Assembly (NCBI GenBank): GCA_033807775.1 | Contig: CM066327.1 | Coordinates: forward strand, 76,638,795-76,702,794 | Source of the DNA: Saussurea involucrata | Lineage: Eukaryota > Streptophyta > Magnoliopsida > Asterales > Asteraceae | Direction of reading: 5' to 3' | Length of the DNA stretch: 64,000 nt | Shown: positions 22,628 to 33,830 of the stretch, one piece after another | Position numbering within the stretch: the stretch's first letter is position 1 | Layout: the number at the start of each line of letters is the position of its first letter | Notes under the pieces: generated by a model | Told to the model about the DNA's origin: nothing | Databases searched by the model: none | The model's input: the letters and a program-made list of their open reading frames with translations, nothing else | Program-made: the position numbers and the translations under genes

Positions 22628-22695
22628 AGATTGTTTAATCTAATAAACAAGATCTTGCTTATACAAATCTTTTCTCTTCCTTGCTATTTCTCATA

Positions 22696-24830
22696 ATGGC
22701 TACCAGCACAAACACAAACTATATTGACAATGGTTCTCTTGCTAAACCCCCTAGATTTTCCAGAGATAACTTTAATCTGCAGAAAAATAGGATGATACTC
22801 TTCTTAGAAGGTGTAGACCCTACTATGCCTTATTACATCGAAAATGGTCCATCTATTCCTGTTAGAATTGACCCTGAAGTTCCAGGCACTGCTACTAGAG
22901 CTGCCATTCCTGAAAGAGTCGTGCCTAAGGAAATTCACAACTGGTCTGAGGAAGTTAAGAAGAAAGTGGCTATCGACACTAAAGCCAGATCCATTCTTTC
23001 CATGGCTCTTCCTGACAAAGTCTACCATTCCGTCATGAACCTGAAAACCTCTAAAGCCATGTGGGACACAATCTGTGTTCAGTATGAAGGTACGTCTGAA
23101 GTCCAGGACTCAAGAATGATCAACCTGGTAAGACAGTATGAAAGTTTCATTTGTGGTAAGAATGAATCTCTCTCTGAAGTACATCAGCGGTTTAACTGTT
23201 TAATAATAGATCTGAAAACCGTTGGTAAGGAATATTCTAACTTTAAAATTCTGACAAAGTTCTTAGAATGTTTACCTGAAAGCTGGGACAGTTATTCAAT
23301 GTGTCTCAAGCTATCAAAGGATCTAAAATCTATGACTCTCTCAACCTTATATGGCACTAAGCTCAATCATGAGCAGTCGTGTCATCTTAAGAAGAATCTT
23401 GTAAAAGATTCCAAGAGCACCCCTATTGCTTTACTCTCAGAGTCACCTTCCACTCAGCGATCTACTATCACTGTCACTGAGTTGGAAACTAACTCTGAAT
23501 GCTCATCAGATTCTGACACTTCAGATCTGGAAGAATCACTGGCATTCCTGGCTAATAAGTTCAGGATATTTGCTAGAAAGAGTAACTTCAGAAGGAATAA
23601 ACCTCTCGCACTCACTGACAAGCCTAGATCATCAACCCCCGTTGATAAGGCCACTGCTACCTGCTTTAACTGTGAAAAAGTAGGACACTTTGCTAGTGAA
23701 TGCAGGTCAAAGAAAGTATATAAACCCTCAGCTTTCCCCAAGAAAACCTCTAACCCAGGGCTAGAGATGACAAATACAAAAAGCTGAAAGAAAAATATTC
23801 AAAGCTGAGAAGCTTTAAGAAGAAAGGCAAAGGCCTGATAGATGACTTTGATTGGGCTGTCTCTGATGAAGAAGAATCATCTGACTCTGAAGATGATGAT
23901 GAAGCCAATCTCTGCCTCATGGCAAAGATAGAAGAAGAGGAAGAACAAACTGAAGTTCCCTCTGCCTCATCCTCTACCTCTAAGGTATCACCTTCCTTCT
24001 TTACACATATTTTAGACATTGATGAAGCTGATAGTCTTCGAAAGATCGATCTCCTGACTATGAGTTTATATGATGCCATGAATGGCAAAACTGTTGTTGA
24101 AAATCAAAACATTGATCTAGCTGAACAACTCAAAAATTGCCACCTTCAAATAGAAAAGCTTTCTAAAATTGAAGAAGATTTAAAAGATCAAGTTCATATA
24201 AATCAACTAGTCAAAATCGAACGCGAAGAAGCTATCGCTGCATTAAAAGTTGAAAAAGCTACTGTTGAAGGATGGTGTAAATCCTCAACAACGATCACTG
24301 AGATAATAAAGTCTCAGATTCCCTTGAGTGATAAACGTGGTCTTGGTTACAAAGTTGACGCTGAAGAATCGACCACTGACCATTCCATGTTGAAGTTTGG
24401 AATGTTCGTATCCTCTATCCCTGACACTTCCTCATCACAGTGTTTCTCTTTAAAAACTCCTATCCCTGAGGAAATCTCTACCTTAATTTCTAAAGGTAAA
24501 TAAAAAATTGTTTATCCAAAACCTCAGAAGGGTACCTTTGTACCTAAGTTGAATGCTTCTAAAGCTTCAGTAATTCATCCCTCTACTTCTAAGAACAAGA
24601 TCCCTGGATTCATCCAGCGATCTACTCCTAGAATCAGAGTGAATGTTATTGGTAAGAAATCTGAAGAACTGATTGTTCCTCCCATTTCCAATGCCAAAGG
24701 TATACTTGGTGCTGGCCCTGCTCATTTAAAATTAATGGCTCAGCATGCAAAAGGTCCTAAAGCTACTTTTAGTTATAGGAAATGTTATCACTATGGAGTT
24801 ACCAATCATATTGCTAGTAAGTGCCCCACA
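22696..24830 (+). pseudogene. gag: Element D gag, part 1 (interrupted by element E)
   Basis: ATG at 22696 (context ATAATGGCTACC). The capsid-like domain is intact (residues 1-235: RFSRDNFNLQKNRM, SMALPDKVYHSVMNL, RQYESFICGKNESL, LPESWDSYSMCLKLSKDL). Knuckle 1, CFNCEKVGHFASEC, is near 23665. A frameshift near 23758 and a TAA near 24501 (where relatives have Glu) break it. A coiled-coil-like region spans 24080-24260. Knuckle 2 begins CYHYGVTNHIASKC, with its second Cys changed to Tyr, and is cut right after SKCP by element E. It continues at 36195. Confidence 0.9.
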
Positions 24831-25795
24831 TGTTGGTCCCGAAGGGCTATACAAGTTTGTAGAAGGGGGGGTTGAATACAAACACACATATTTTACTTTT
24901 CTAAATTGTTTATTGATAAATCATTAACAATTTACAGCTTGTTGCGGAAACAAGATTAAGGATAAACCTAAATCTAAACAAGTTGGAACACTAAGTTTCT
25001 TGCACTAAGAAAGAGAAGGAAATTACTAATAACAACCTATCTCAAAATAAGAAGGATGAACTTGTCCAGAGTTAGCAAGTTACTTCAAAATGAAGTGAGT
25101 TCATCTTCTTATATACTGCATGCATTTAATGCATCACAGTTTACACTTTACACGTGGCAGCAGCTGATTGGTTGCATGTCATTGACCTTTGTTGACAATC
25201 TTAGTAGCCGCATGTTTGAACACTGTAGTATCAGAGTGGTTGTACGATTTCAGACAATAAGGAGGTTCTTTTTCTGACATATCGTACGGAGTCGTGCAAG
25301 GGTGGTTAAGATAAAAATACTTTGTACGGAGGACTTTATGATCAGCTTTTCGTTAATTTAGCGATCTATCATTCTATGTCAGCGAATGATAGAGTTCAGC
25401 GATAGCTAAAGTCGTGTACGTGATACTTCACGTTGAGTGGACAAATCTGAGTCTTCGCTGATCCGCATCTGTTCATTAGGAGACTTGTCGCTGGTTCTTG
25501 AGCTTGATCTTCGACTTCAGCGTAGAACCTATGTTAACGTGAAACTTGTCTTCAGGGATCATAAGTAAACTAATTTATCAGCGATCACCATAAGTACTGA
25601 ACAGACTCAGAGCATTATGATGAACAGTGTTTGCTGAATCTTTAATCTAAAGAGTGAGAGTTCCTATCAGCGGTACTGTAAGATCTTAGTACTTATCAGC
25701 GATAGTAAAACTCTGATACATATTGTTTTACTTACAATTTTCACTAAGTATATAAGAGAGGGTCATTATCAAATCACTGAGGGTTTGGATCAACA
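24831..25795 (-). repeat. Element E 3' LTR
   Basis: 965 bp; on the plus strand TGTTGGTCCC...GGATCAACA. It pairs with 35240-36194. Confidence 0.95.
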
Positions 25796-25806
25796 ATCTC
25801 CCCCTA
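25796..25806 (-). other. Polypurine tract of element E
   Basis: The minus strand reads TAGGGGGAGAT directly against the 3' LTR: the plus-strand primer. Confidence 0.9.
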
Positions 25807-26063
25807 TTTGATTATGACATAGCAACAGAGAAAATTGCTATTTAATGGAAACATAAGGATAAAAAGAACTCATAAAATATTTGTCCCTTTTACTGTTTTC
25901 TGGGATCTTTTCTATACTGATGGAGTAAACTACGTTCGCTGAAATTTTTCTTTAAACTTTGTAAAGATTACAGAGGGAAGTGGAAAAATTACAAGTACAG
26001 CGAATAAAATTACAAGTACAAAAGATGTAGACATATAAGGATAGAAAGAATTACAAGGCGATC

Positions 26064-27320
26064 CTATCCGTCAAAAGGTTCTTCCTTGATGAGAAGTTCA
26101 TCGAGGGTCTTTGATGTGGGAATCATCCAGTCAGGGACATCTACTCCTTGATTCTTTTTCTTCAGAGCTTCTTCAAAAATCAAGGGCTTCAGGTGTCTAG
26201 CTTTAATGTCGTGTCTGACTTCACACTAGTATATGAGATCTCTGAGTTGTTCGATGGGAGCGATGTGGAGCTCAGAGATACGTTGAAAGTGATAGTTTCC
26301 TTCGTAGTCTAGAAAGAATATGCCATAAGGATCACTTACAACTGTGCCAGGAATGAAAGTTTCTCCAGGTGGTAGGGAGGTGTCAAGCGTTGAGAGATCA
26401 GCATCAGGGCCAAGAACTTCAGCACTAGAGAAACCAATACCTGTTTCATTCCGTACAGGAGGACCTGAGTCTGAGACTTTCTTTTCCTTAGCAGATATTT
26501 TTCTTTGTTGAGGAGGAAGAAGAGTAGAAGGAGGAATATCCACAGCAGAAGAAATCAGGTCGATCTGTTTGTTTAAGATCTTCTCGACATGGCTTTTGAA
26601 CTTTGAGCGCGATCCCTGAATGGCTAATTTTGTTTCTAACCATTCAGAGAGACCAAACTTTTCTAAGGTAGCAGCATAGAAGGTTTGCTTGGTTTTGTCT
26701 TCTTTGTAGACATCAACTTCAACAACAGGAACGTCTGCGTACAGTCTTCCTCTGATGTTTACTTTGATGATTTTGGATGGTCTAGATCGATAGGTCAGCA
26801 TTTGTTTAGCCCATTCCAAAGTCGTATCAGAGACCTTAGCCTTTTCTCTAACGATCTTTTGAGCATCATCCCATAGCTGACGTTGAACATCAATGGGAAC
26901 TCTTTTCAGCTTGGGGTCTTTTAGTGATCGTTGAGTAAGCTGGATGGCGTATTCTCTGTCTTTTTCTTCAGCTTCCCTTCTTTCAGCGATTAGGCGTTCA
27001 ACTCTGAGGTGTTCCTTGTATTCCTTTTGGGAAATTTTGAACTTTGGAGGAACCGAAGGAAGTTGATCACGCTTCAGAATGATTCGCTGATCTTCGAGTT
27101 TCTTGATCATTTCATCTCTCTTTTCTTGTTCCTCTTCACTTCGCTTTTGAGGAGCCAAGGAAGGTCTGTTTTTGTGAGAGAGCATCTGTTCTTCAGGTTC
27201 ATCAGTCTCAGAGATCAAATCTAAGACCGGGATTATTTCTTCAGCGTTGGGAGCTGGGATTATTGTTGGTGAAGTCGCAGCTGTAGGAACTTCAGCGATA
27301 TCCTCAAACAGGGGAGAGGA
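26064..27320 (-). pseudogene. Element E third ORF, C-terminal exon
   Basis: After the intron (27462-27321) the frame begins SSPLFEDIAEVP and runs through ISETDEPEEQMLSHKNRP to a charged, probably helical region (EEEQEKRDEMIKKLEDQR; ERLIAERREAEEKDREYA). It continues through VPIDVQRQLWDDAQKIV, VPVVEVDVY, FGLSEWLETKLAIQGSRSKFKSHVEK, GIGFSSAEVLGPDADLS and RISELHIAPIEQLRDLIY. A TAG at 26228-26226 replaces a Trp codon (Trp in D). The frame then goes on to LLIKEEPFDG and a stop at 26066-26064. The last 280 residues are well conserved with D. No known fold recognised; function unknown. Confidence 0.7.
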
Positions 27321-27462
27321 CTAGCTGAAACACAGCGATCTTACGAGTAAGAACATGGGTAGAACATAGATAGAGAAAGAGTGGGATAAAGTGTATGGTG
27401 GTTTGGAGAGTGTAGAACTGATAAAATGTGTAGAGGAGGGATGTAGTGTAAGATTAATGTAC
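27321..27462 (-). other. Intron in third ORF of element E
   Basis: Minus strand: donor TGTCAG|GTAC; pyrimidine-rich end GTGTTTCAGCTAG| before TCC TCT. The phase-0 junction is the same as in D (43754-43912), although intron interiors differ. 142 bases. Confidence 0.7.
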
Positions 27463-28027
27463 CTGACAAACCGGCTTTTTAAGCAAGATCATCAGATTTT
27501 CATCTTCAGCGACAATTTTTCCTTTGCCTTTGTCAGCTTCAGATGCTGATGGCTTCCCTGTCTGAGTTTTTCTTGTGTTCAGGGAGGGGAACGAAGGGTT
27601 TTTCTTTGGTTGCGATGGGAAGGCTGAGGGCTTTGCGAATGATGGCAGGTGTAATCTTCATTGTACCATAGTCAGTGTCGCAGAGGATGCAGTCGATTGT
27701 TTTTTAGGGGTCTTTGGCTGAAGGTAGCTGAGAGTGTCTGGCAGAGTACCAGAATTGGGATAGCAGTAGCTGATGTGCAGGAGGTGTTATGGTCAGGGCT
27801 GTGGAGATAGAACAGTTCTTCAGGAAGTTCACAACATTATCTAGATGTGTGACTTGCTTTCGAGGAGGAAACTCGAGAAGCGCATAGAGGTTATTTACCT
27901 TGGTCCAATCCAGTTTGTCAAGAGAGAACTTGACCTGAGGAGCCTTGAGGATTTCCACTTCCTCAGCAGTATTATCAGCAGTAGTATTCTCAGTGTTGGT
28001 GTTCTTGGAAATGTCAGAGGTTGCCAT
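27463..28027 (-). pseudogene. Element E third ORF, N-terminal exon, with large deletion
   Basis: ATG at 28027 (MATSDISKNTNTENT). The domain matches D: KAPQVKFSLDKLDW, RKQVTHLDNVVNFLKN, LLLSQFWYSARHSQLPSAKDP. A TAA at 27706-27704 replaces a Lys codon. The frame continues as ILCDTDYGTMKITPAIIRKAL to about DREAIS, near 27545. There about 2 kb present in D (roughly 41610-43675) are missing, and the sequence resumes at EADKGKGKIVAEDE before the intron. The central DQAS part, coiled coil and acidic run are therefore lost. Confidence 0.7.
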
Positions 28028-28553
28028 TTTATGTATTAGCAGTTCAACCAAAGATTAACAAATAAGAATAATCTTAATGTGGAAAGAGTTTTCCAATAAG
28101 ATGGTTCGAATTTTGTCCATTTCATTCAGACAAAATGTCTTAATGAAGATTAGGGTTTTTCTTGTTTTTTTTTGAAAAACGAAAAGCAAACCCAAAAAAA
28201 ATTGTTTTGAAGTTTCCTTTGAAGATTGGGATTCTGGAAAAACGTATGAAGGACAAGTTTAAGATTTTGCGTTTTAAACTTGAAGAACAACCATGAAAGG
28301 TTGTGTTCATAAAACCATGAAAGAAATGATTTTATTTTAAAAAGTTCTTTTGTTAGATCTTGTGAAAACAAAGAGAAGATCATTAACAAGTTTGAAGAAA
28401 CAGGTAAAATAAAAGAATTATTAACCTGGTTCGTTGAAGAAGATGAAGTTCTTAAGTTCTTGAAAATCTTGAGAGCACAAATGCAACAATAAATTCTTTA
28501 TCTTAGCTTGGAGAAGAAGTTCGCATAAAAGAAAAATATAAACCCAGAATGAG
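28028..28553 (-). other. Leader of the element E third ORF
   Basis: Non-coding, AT-rich; on the minus strand it runs from the TATA box to the ATG. It holds CAG|GTTAAT at about 28430, which may be a leader-intron donor; D has the same string. No gene. Confidence 0.45.
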
Positions 28554-28565
28554 TTTATATATAGA
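28554..28565 (-). promoter_or_regulatory. Putative internal TATA box of element E third ORF
   Basis: Minus strand CTATATATAAAC, about 530 bases before the ATG, followed by a leader resembling that of D. Confidence 0.5.
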
Positions 28566-29013
28566 GATTAGAGAGAGAGAAAATCTTGAGCGGGAAAAGA
28601 TTTTCATCATGACACGGACACGTGTTTGCATTTGATTGGCGAGTAAACGAAACGTGCAAACGTGTGTCAGAAAGAAGAACGTGCCAGGGCTTATCCGTTG
28701 TATTGACGTCACAACTGTCCTTTCATATTCTTGGATGTCTCTGAGGTTTTGAAAAACTCATGGACATTTTTGAAAACATGAAGCACTGAATAGAAATATC
28801 AGTGATGGTTTTAGAAGTTTTAAAGTATCGCTGATAAGGAAGTGATATTCAGCGATGTAACTTATTTTGAAATCTTGCATTTACATGTGATCTTCAGAGA
28901 GAGAAACATACCTTGATATCAGCGAATCACGTTTATTCAGAGAGAAGATGATAGAATGGGTTATACAAGTTGGTTTTATTCTGTCGCTGATCAAATGTGA
29001 ACCGCTGAAGATT
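28566..29013 (-). other. Spacer between pol and third ORF of element E
   Basis: No gene seen. Upstream promoter-like DNA with several CACGT words (28620-28665) and TCAGCGA words; same type of sequence as D 39690-40137. Confidence 0.5.
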
Positions 29014-29466
29014 TTATTCCTCAAAGTTCAGCATTCCAAGCTCGTTGATGAGAAAGTTGAACCTTGTCTCATCAAGAGGTTTGGTGAACAGATCAGCTAA
29101 CTGATAATCAGTTGGGATAAAGTGAAGTTCTATATCACCATTCATCACATAATCTCTGATAAAGTGATAACTGATGGCACTTGTGCTGTCGCAATAGATT
29201 GGAATATTTGAGAGCTGAAGGTCATAGTCCAGTAGTTGATTTCTCATCCACAAGACCTGAGAACAACAGCTTCCAGCGGCTACATACTCAGCTTCAGCTG
29301 TGGAGGTGGACACTGAGTTTTGCTTTTTACTTGTCCAACTGACCAGCTTTCCACCCAGGAGCTGACATCCTCCTGTGGTGCTTTTCCTATCCATTCTGCA
29401 ACCTGCAAAATCACTATCTGAATAGGCGATTAGATCGAATCCTGAGTCTTTGGGATACCAAAGACC
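29014..29466 (-). pseudogene. Element E RNase H, deleted and frameshifted
   Basis: Minus-strand motifs DRKSTTGGCQLLGGKLVSW, STSTAEAEYVAAGSCC and LFTKPLDETRFNFL, ending LNFEE at 29014. A one-base loss near 29505 shifts it out of the RT frame. An in-frame deletion of about 50-60 bases removes the segment equivalent to IANNPVLHSKTKHIEIR in D, jumping from STSAI to SYHFIRD. That segment contains conserved RNase H residues, so the domain is probably dead. Confidence 0.88.
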
Positions 29467-31661
29467 TAGATTCGTTGTACCCTTAAGATATCGAAAAATT
29501 CGCTTACAGCTTTCATATGAGATATCTTAGGTTCAGCTTGATATCGTGCACACAAACATGTTGCATACATAATATCGGGTCGGCTAGCTGTAAGATACAA
29601 AAGAGAGCCGATCATCCCACGGTACAGCGTGACATTAACAGGAATACCCTTAGTATCCTTATCAAGTGTCAGCGGTGGTGCCATAGGGGTTTTCATAGCT
29701 GAACTTTCAGTTAAGTCGAATTTCTTCAGCATATCTTTAACATACTTTCCCTGATTAATAAAAGTTCCTTTTTCATTTTGCTTTATCTGAAGACCAAGGA
29801 AATATGTTAGTTCACCCATCATGCTCATCTTATACCCATCTTTCATTCTAACAGCGAAACGAGTACAAAGATCAGGGTTAGTAGAGCCAAATATAATGTC
29901 ATCAACATATATCTGAACAAGAATAATATGACCTTTTACTTTCCTGAAAAATAGAGTTTTGTCGATTTTACCTCGCTCAAATTGTTCAATATGGAGATAA
30001 GTAGAAACAGTGTCATACCATGCACGTGGAGCTTGCTTTAATCCATAAAGTGCCTTATCCAGTTTATAAACATAACCTGGACGCTTAGGATCCGAGAATC
30101 CTGGAGGTTGTTCCACATAGACTTCTTCATTCAGTTTTCCATTTAGAAACGCTGACTTAACATCCATCTGATATACTTTGAAGTCTTTGTGTACAGCGTA
30201 TGCTAAGAATAGACGAATAGATTCTAGTCTTGCTACTGGAGCAAATGTTTCGTCATAATCTATGCCTTCCTCTTGTCTGTATCCCTGAGCAACAAGACGA
30301 GCCTTGTTGCGGGTTACAGTTCCATGTTCGTCCAACTTGTTTCGATAGACCCATTTAGTGCCTATCACTGTTTTGTCAGTTGGTCTTCGAACAAGTTTCC
30401 AAACTTTGTTTCTTTCGAACTCAGTTAGCTCTTCTTGCATGGCGCTGACCCAGTTTGGATCTTTGAGGGCATCATCTACTTTCTTTGGTTCAGTTAGAGA
30501 AATAAAATTTACAAATAAACAAATATTACCTGCACTTCGTCGAGTCTGAACACCAGCGTTTGGATCACCAAGAATTTGATCAATTGGGTGATTTACAGTC
30601 CATCGCTGAGACGGAGCGTGAGAGGCTGACTCAACCTGAACTATAGGAGCTGAAGATGAAGCTTCAACGACGTCTGGAGTATCAGCCAAGAGAGGAATGA
30701 ATGCAGTTGTCATTATATTCACTGATTGCTGAGAAGTAGATGGAATGTCTGAGACATTTGGTTCAGAAGCAGGTATAGTGTTTATAGGAACAGCTGAGAC
30801 CCATGATGTTTCAGCTTCACTATTCTGCATATTTGGTGTGATAGTAGGACCATCATCTTCAACTGTATGAGCACGAGGAGTGGGATTTTCTTCTGAATCA
30901 CCAAGATGAGAAAACATCCATTGATTCAGTTCTTCAGTATCAGCGGACGGTATAGAGTTCGCTGAACGAGATTCTTCAAACATGACGTGAATTGTTTCTT
31001 CAACAGTTTGTCTTCTTCGATTGAAGACTCTGAAGGCTTTGGAGACTGAGGAGTATCCAAGAAAGATTCCATCATCAGCCTTAGGATCAAACTTTCCAAG
31101 GGCATCTCTGTTGTTCAGTATGAAACACTGACATCCAAAGATGTGAAGAAAGCAGATTGAAGGCTTTCTCCCATGAAAAAGTTCATAGGCTATTTTATTG
31201 AATCTTTTGACTATCAGCGACCTGTTTTGCGTAAAACAAGCGGTGTTGACAGCTTCTGCCCAAAACTGAGTAGGCAGGTGAGAATCGCTGAGCATTGAAC
31301 GTGCAGCTTCAATAATTGTTCTATTTCTTCTTTCAGCGACTCCATTTTGTTTCGGTGTTCTCACTGAAGAAAAGTTGTGAGAAATACCCTTACTCTCAAA
31401 GAAGGAATCAAGAGAACTGTTTTTGAATTCAGTCACATGATCATTCCTTACTGAGCGAACGGTCAAATTGTTCAGGGTTTCCATCTTCCGAACAAAGGTG
31501 ATGAGTTCTTCAGGGGTGTCACTCTTGGAACGGAGAAACATTACCCAAGTATAACGAGAGAATTCATCAACTATGACTAGTGTATATTTCTTTCCAGCGA
31601 TGGATTGTTTGTTAACAGGGCCAAACAAATCCATATGGAGTAGTTGTAGAGGAGATGACAC
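29466..31661 (-). pseudogene. Element E integrase core and reverse transcriptase
   Basis: A 731-codon open frame. Integrase triad: Asp in LLHMDLFGP, Asp in VRNDHVTEF, Glu in NGVAERRNRTI. The motif normally read as DHGTEF is DHVTEF, a Gly to Val change. After the linker come the RT motifs NWVSAMQEEL, GTKWVYRNKLDEHG, YDETFAPVARLESIRLFLAY, DVKSAFLNGKLNEEVYV, LYGLKQAPRAWYD and the catalytic YVDDIIFGST. It ends where the frame shifts near 29505. This is the best preserved polymerase in the window. Confidence 0.93.
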
Positions 31662-32242
31662 TGAGGAGACTTGCTTTGACTTAAAGCTTGCTTTGGTCTG
31701 CTTCCCTTTTTCACACGCTGAACATAAAGACTCTTTGGCGTATGAGTGTTAAGGTAGACCAGTGACTAACTCTTTTGAAGAAAGAGTGTTCAGTGTCTTG
31801 AAATTCAGATGAGAGAGCCTCTTATGCCATAGCCAGTTGACATCAGATGAGGCTTTTGAGAAGAAACAGGAGTTCTCAGTGGTTGTTGAGTCCATGTTTA
31901 TTACATAAACATTTTCCAAACGATAACCACTAAGAGCTATCTTCTCCTTTTTGTCAGTGACAAAGCAGGATTCATTGGTAAAGATTACCTTGTTATCCTT
32001 GTCGCAAAGCTGACTGATGCTTAACAGATTATGCTTCAGCCTTCAACATATGCGACTCTTCTGAAGGTTGTTGTACCATTAGAGAGTACACCAAACCCTC
32101 GGGTATGTCTTTTTCCATTTCCACCGAAAGTCACAGAGGGACCCTTCTCTTCCTTGTATTCAGCGAGCAGGCTTTTCTTTCCAGTCATGTGTCTAGAGCA
32201 TCCGCTATTGAGATACCAGATACCCTTCTTAACCTGCATCAC
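31662..32242 (-). pseudogene. Element E protease and integrase zinc finger, inactive
   Basis: The minus-strand frame reads GIWYLNSGCSRHMTGKK: the catalytic Asp of the copia protease (DSG; element D has LDSG) is Asn through a GAT to AAT change, so the protease should be inactive. Then FGGNGKRHTRGFGVL. A one-base deletion near 32040 shifts frame before KHNLLSISQLC. The integrase finger WLWHKRLSHLNF ... CSACEKGKQTK is present. A TAA replaces a Gln near 31750. Confidence 0.9.
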
Positions 32243-32251
32243 AAAGTAAGA

Positions 32252-33312
32252 TTAGTTTTTCTTGGGTACCCACTTAACCATGTGTACACGTTTGTTAGTG
32301 GAAGTAGTTGGAATGGAAGGTTCAACAATCTTCGCAGCATTTGAAGATTCAGCTTTCTCAGTCTTCACTTTGGTTAATTTCTTAACCTCAGTGGTCTTCT
32401 TTGCCTTGGGGGCAATCTTCACCTTAGCTATCTTTTCAGCTTTGGTGGCTGTGGGGCACTTACTAGCAATATGATCAGTGAGTCCACAGTGATAACATTT
32501 CCTATAACTAAAGGTAGTTCTAGGACCATTTGAATGTTGAGCTTTTGATTTAGAATTAGAAGGACCAGCACCAAATAAGCTTTTGGCTTTTGAAATGGGA
32601 GGAACATTTAGTTTTTCAGATTTCTTACCAAGGACATCCACTCTGAGTCTAGGAGTAGATCGCTGAATAGACCCATGCTGAGTAGATCCAGAGATCTGAT
32701 TCCTTGATCCAGAGGAATAAATCACTAAAGCTTTAGAAGCATTCAGCTTTGGTACTAAAGTACCCTTCTGAGGATTTTGGTTAAAAGCAATTCCTTTACC
32801 TTTATCTTTAAAGACAGAGGTAGGTTTTGGATAAACCATTTTCTCTTTACCTTTTGAAGAGGTAGAAATTTCCTCAGGGATAAGCGGTCTAGAGGACGAA
32901 CACTGAGAAGATGAAGTGTCAGCGACTGAGGATACGAAAGTTCCAAATAAGAGCATGGAACGATCAGTGGTTGGTTCTTGAGTTTCATATTTGTAACCAA
33001 GACCACGTTTATCACTCAGGGGAATCTGAGACGTAATTATCTCAGTGATCTTTGTTGAAGAATTACACCATCCTTCAACAATAGCTTTTTCAGCTTTCAA
33101 TGCAGCTATAGCTTCTGCTCGTTCGATTTTGACTAGCTGATTTAAATGCACTTGATCTTTAAAATCTTCTTCAATTTTAGAAAGCTTTTCTATTTGAAGG
33201 TGACAGTTTTTAAGTTGTTCAGCGAGATCAAGGTTTTGATTTTCAACTATTATTTTGCCATTCATGGCTTCATATAAACTTTTAGTCAAGAGATCGATTT
33301 TTCGCAGACTAT
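32252..33312 (-). pseudogene. gag: Element E gag, C-terminal half
   Basis: Open from the TRIM insertion to the TAA at 32254-32252. It starts SLRKIDLLTKSLYEAMNG, then a Leu, Lys and Glu-rich probable coiled coil (LDLAEQLKNCHLQIEKLSK), a polar region and an intact second CCHC knuckle CYHCGLTDHIASKC. A Lys-rich tail ends WVPKKN. Pol follows in the same frame after the single stop. The knuckle binds RNA in the particle. Confidence 0.9.
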
Positions 33313-33830
33313 CAGCTTGTAAGATCCCACATTGGTTGGGGAGGGGAACAAAGGTTGCCTTATAAGGGACTTGATACCTCCTCTATCAGAAGCGTTTTAA
33401 AACCGTGAGTCCAGGTGTGCGGACAAAGCGGACAATATCTGGTACGGTTGGTCTGGGATGTTACAGATGGTATCAGAGCACAGCTTGAGTGAATCAAACG
33501 CATCTCGGTGTGTTTGATCTCAAGTTTGCGGCTATAAAATTTTCTTTAAAGTTTTTGGAAAATAAAAGGAAGGAAAAATCCGTTTGAGAAACGGTGATCA
33601 AAGGCGCAGTGTGTACAGTCAGCCGGGAACCGGACTGGTGTGCCAGCGAGGACGCTGGGCTCCCAAGGGGGGTGGATTGTAAGATCCCACATTGGTTGGG
33701 GAGGGGAACAAAGGTTGCCTTATAAGGGACTTGATACCTCCTCTATCAGACGCATTTTAAAACCGTGAGTCCAGGTGTGCGGACAAAGCGGACAATATCT
33801 GGTACGGTTGGTCTGGGATGTTACACAGCT
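33313..33830. repeat. Target-site duplication CAGCT of the TRIM
   Basis: CAGCT at 33313-33317 and 33826-33830; joining restores DEADSLRK in gag. Confidence 0.95.
33318..33825 (+). mobile_element. Element I: TRIM (terminal-repeat retrotransposon in miniature)
   Basis: 508 bp in total: 148-bp LTRs at 33318-33465 and 33678-33825 (two differences seen by eye), TGTAAGATCC...GGGATGTTACA. The primer site TGGTATCAGAGC is at 33468-33479 and the tract CAAGGGGGGTGGAT lies before the second LTR. No coding capacity in the 212-bp interior. It resembles a TRIM type found across many plants (CCCACATTGG, GGACAATATC words) as I recall it. No 5S-rRNA-like sequence, so not a Cassandra type. It relies on other elements for all enzymes. 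Confidence 0.95.

Noticed and set aside
33318..33825. Cassandra-type TRIM
   Set aside because: The LTR contains no 5S-rRNA-like promoter sequence that I can recognise.
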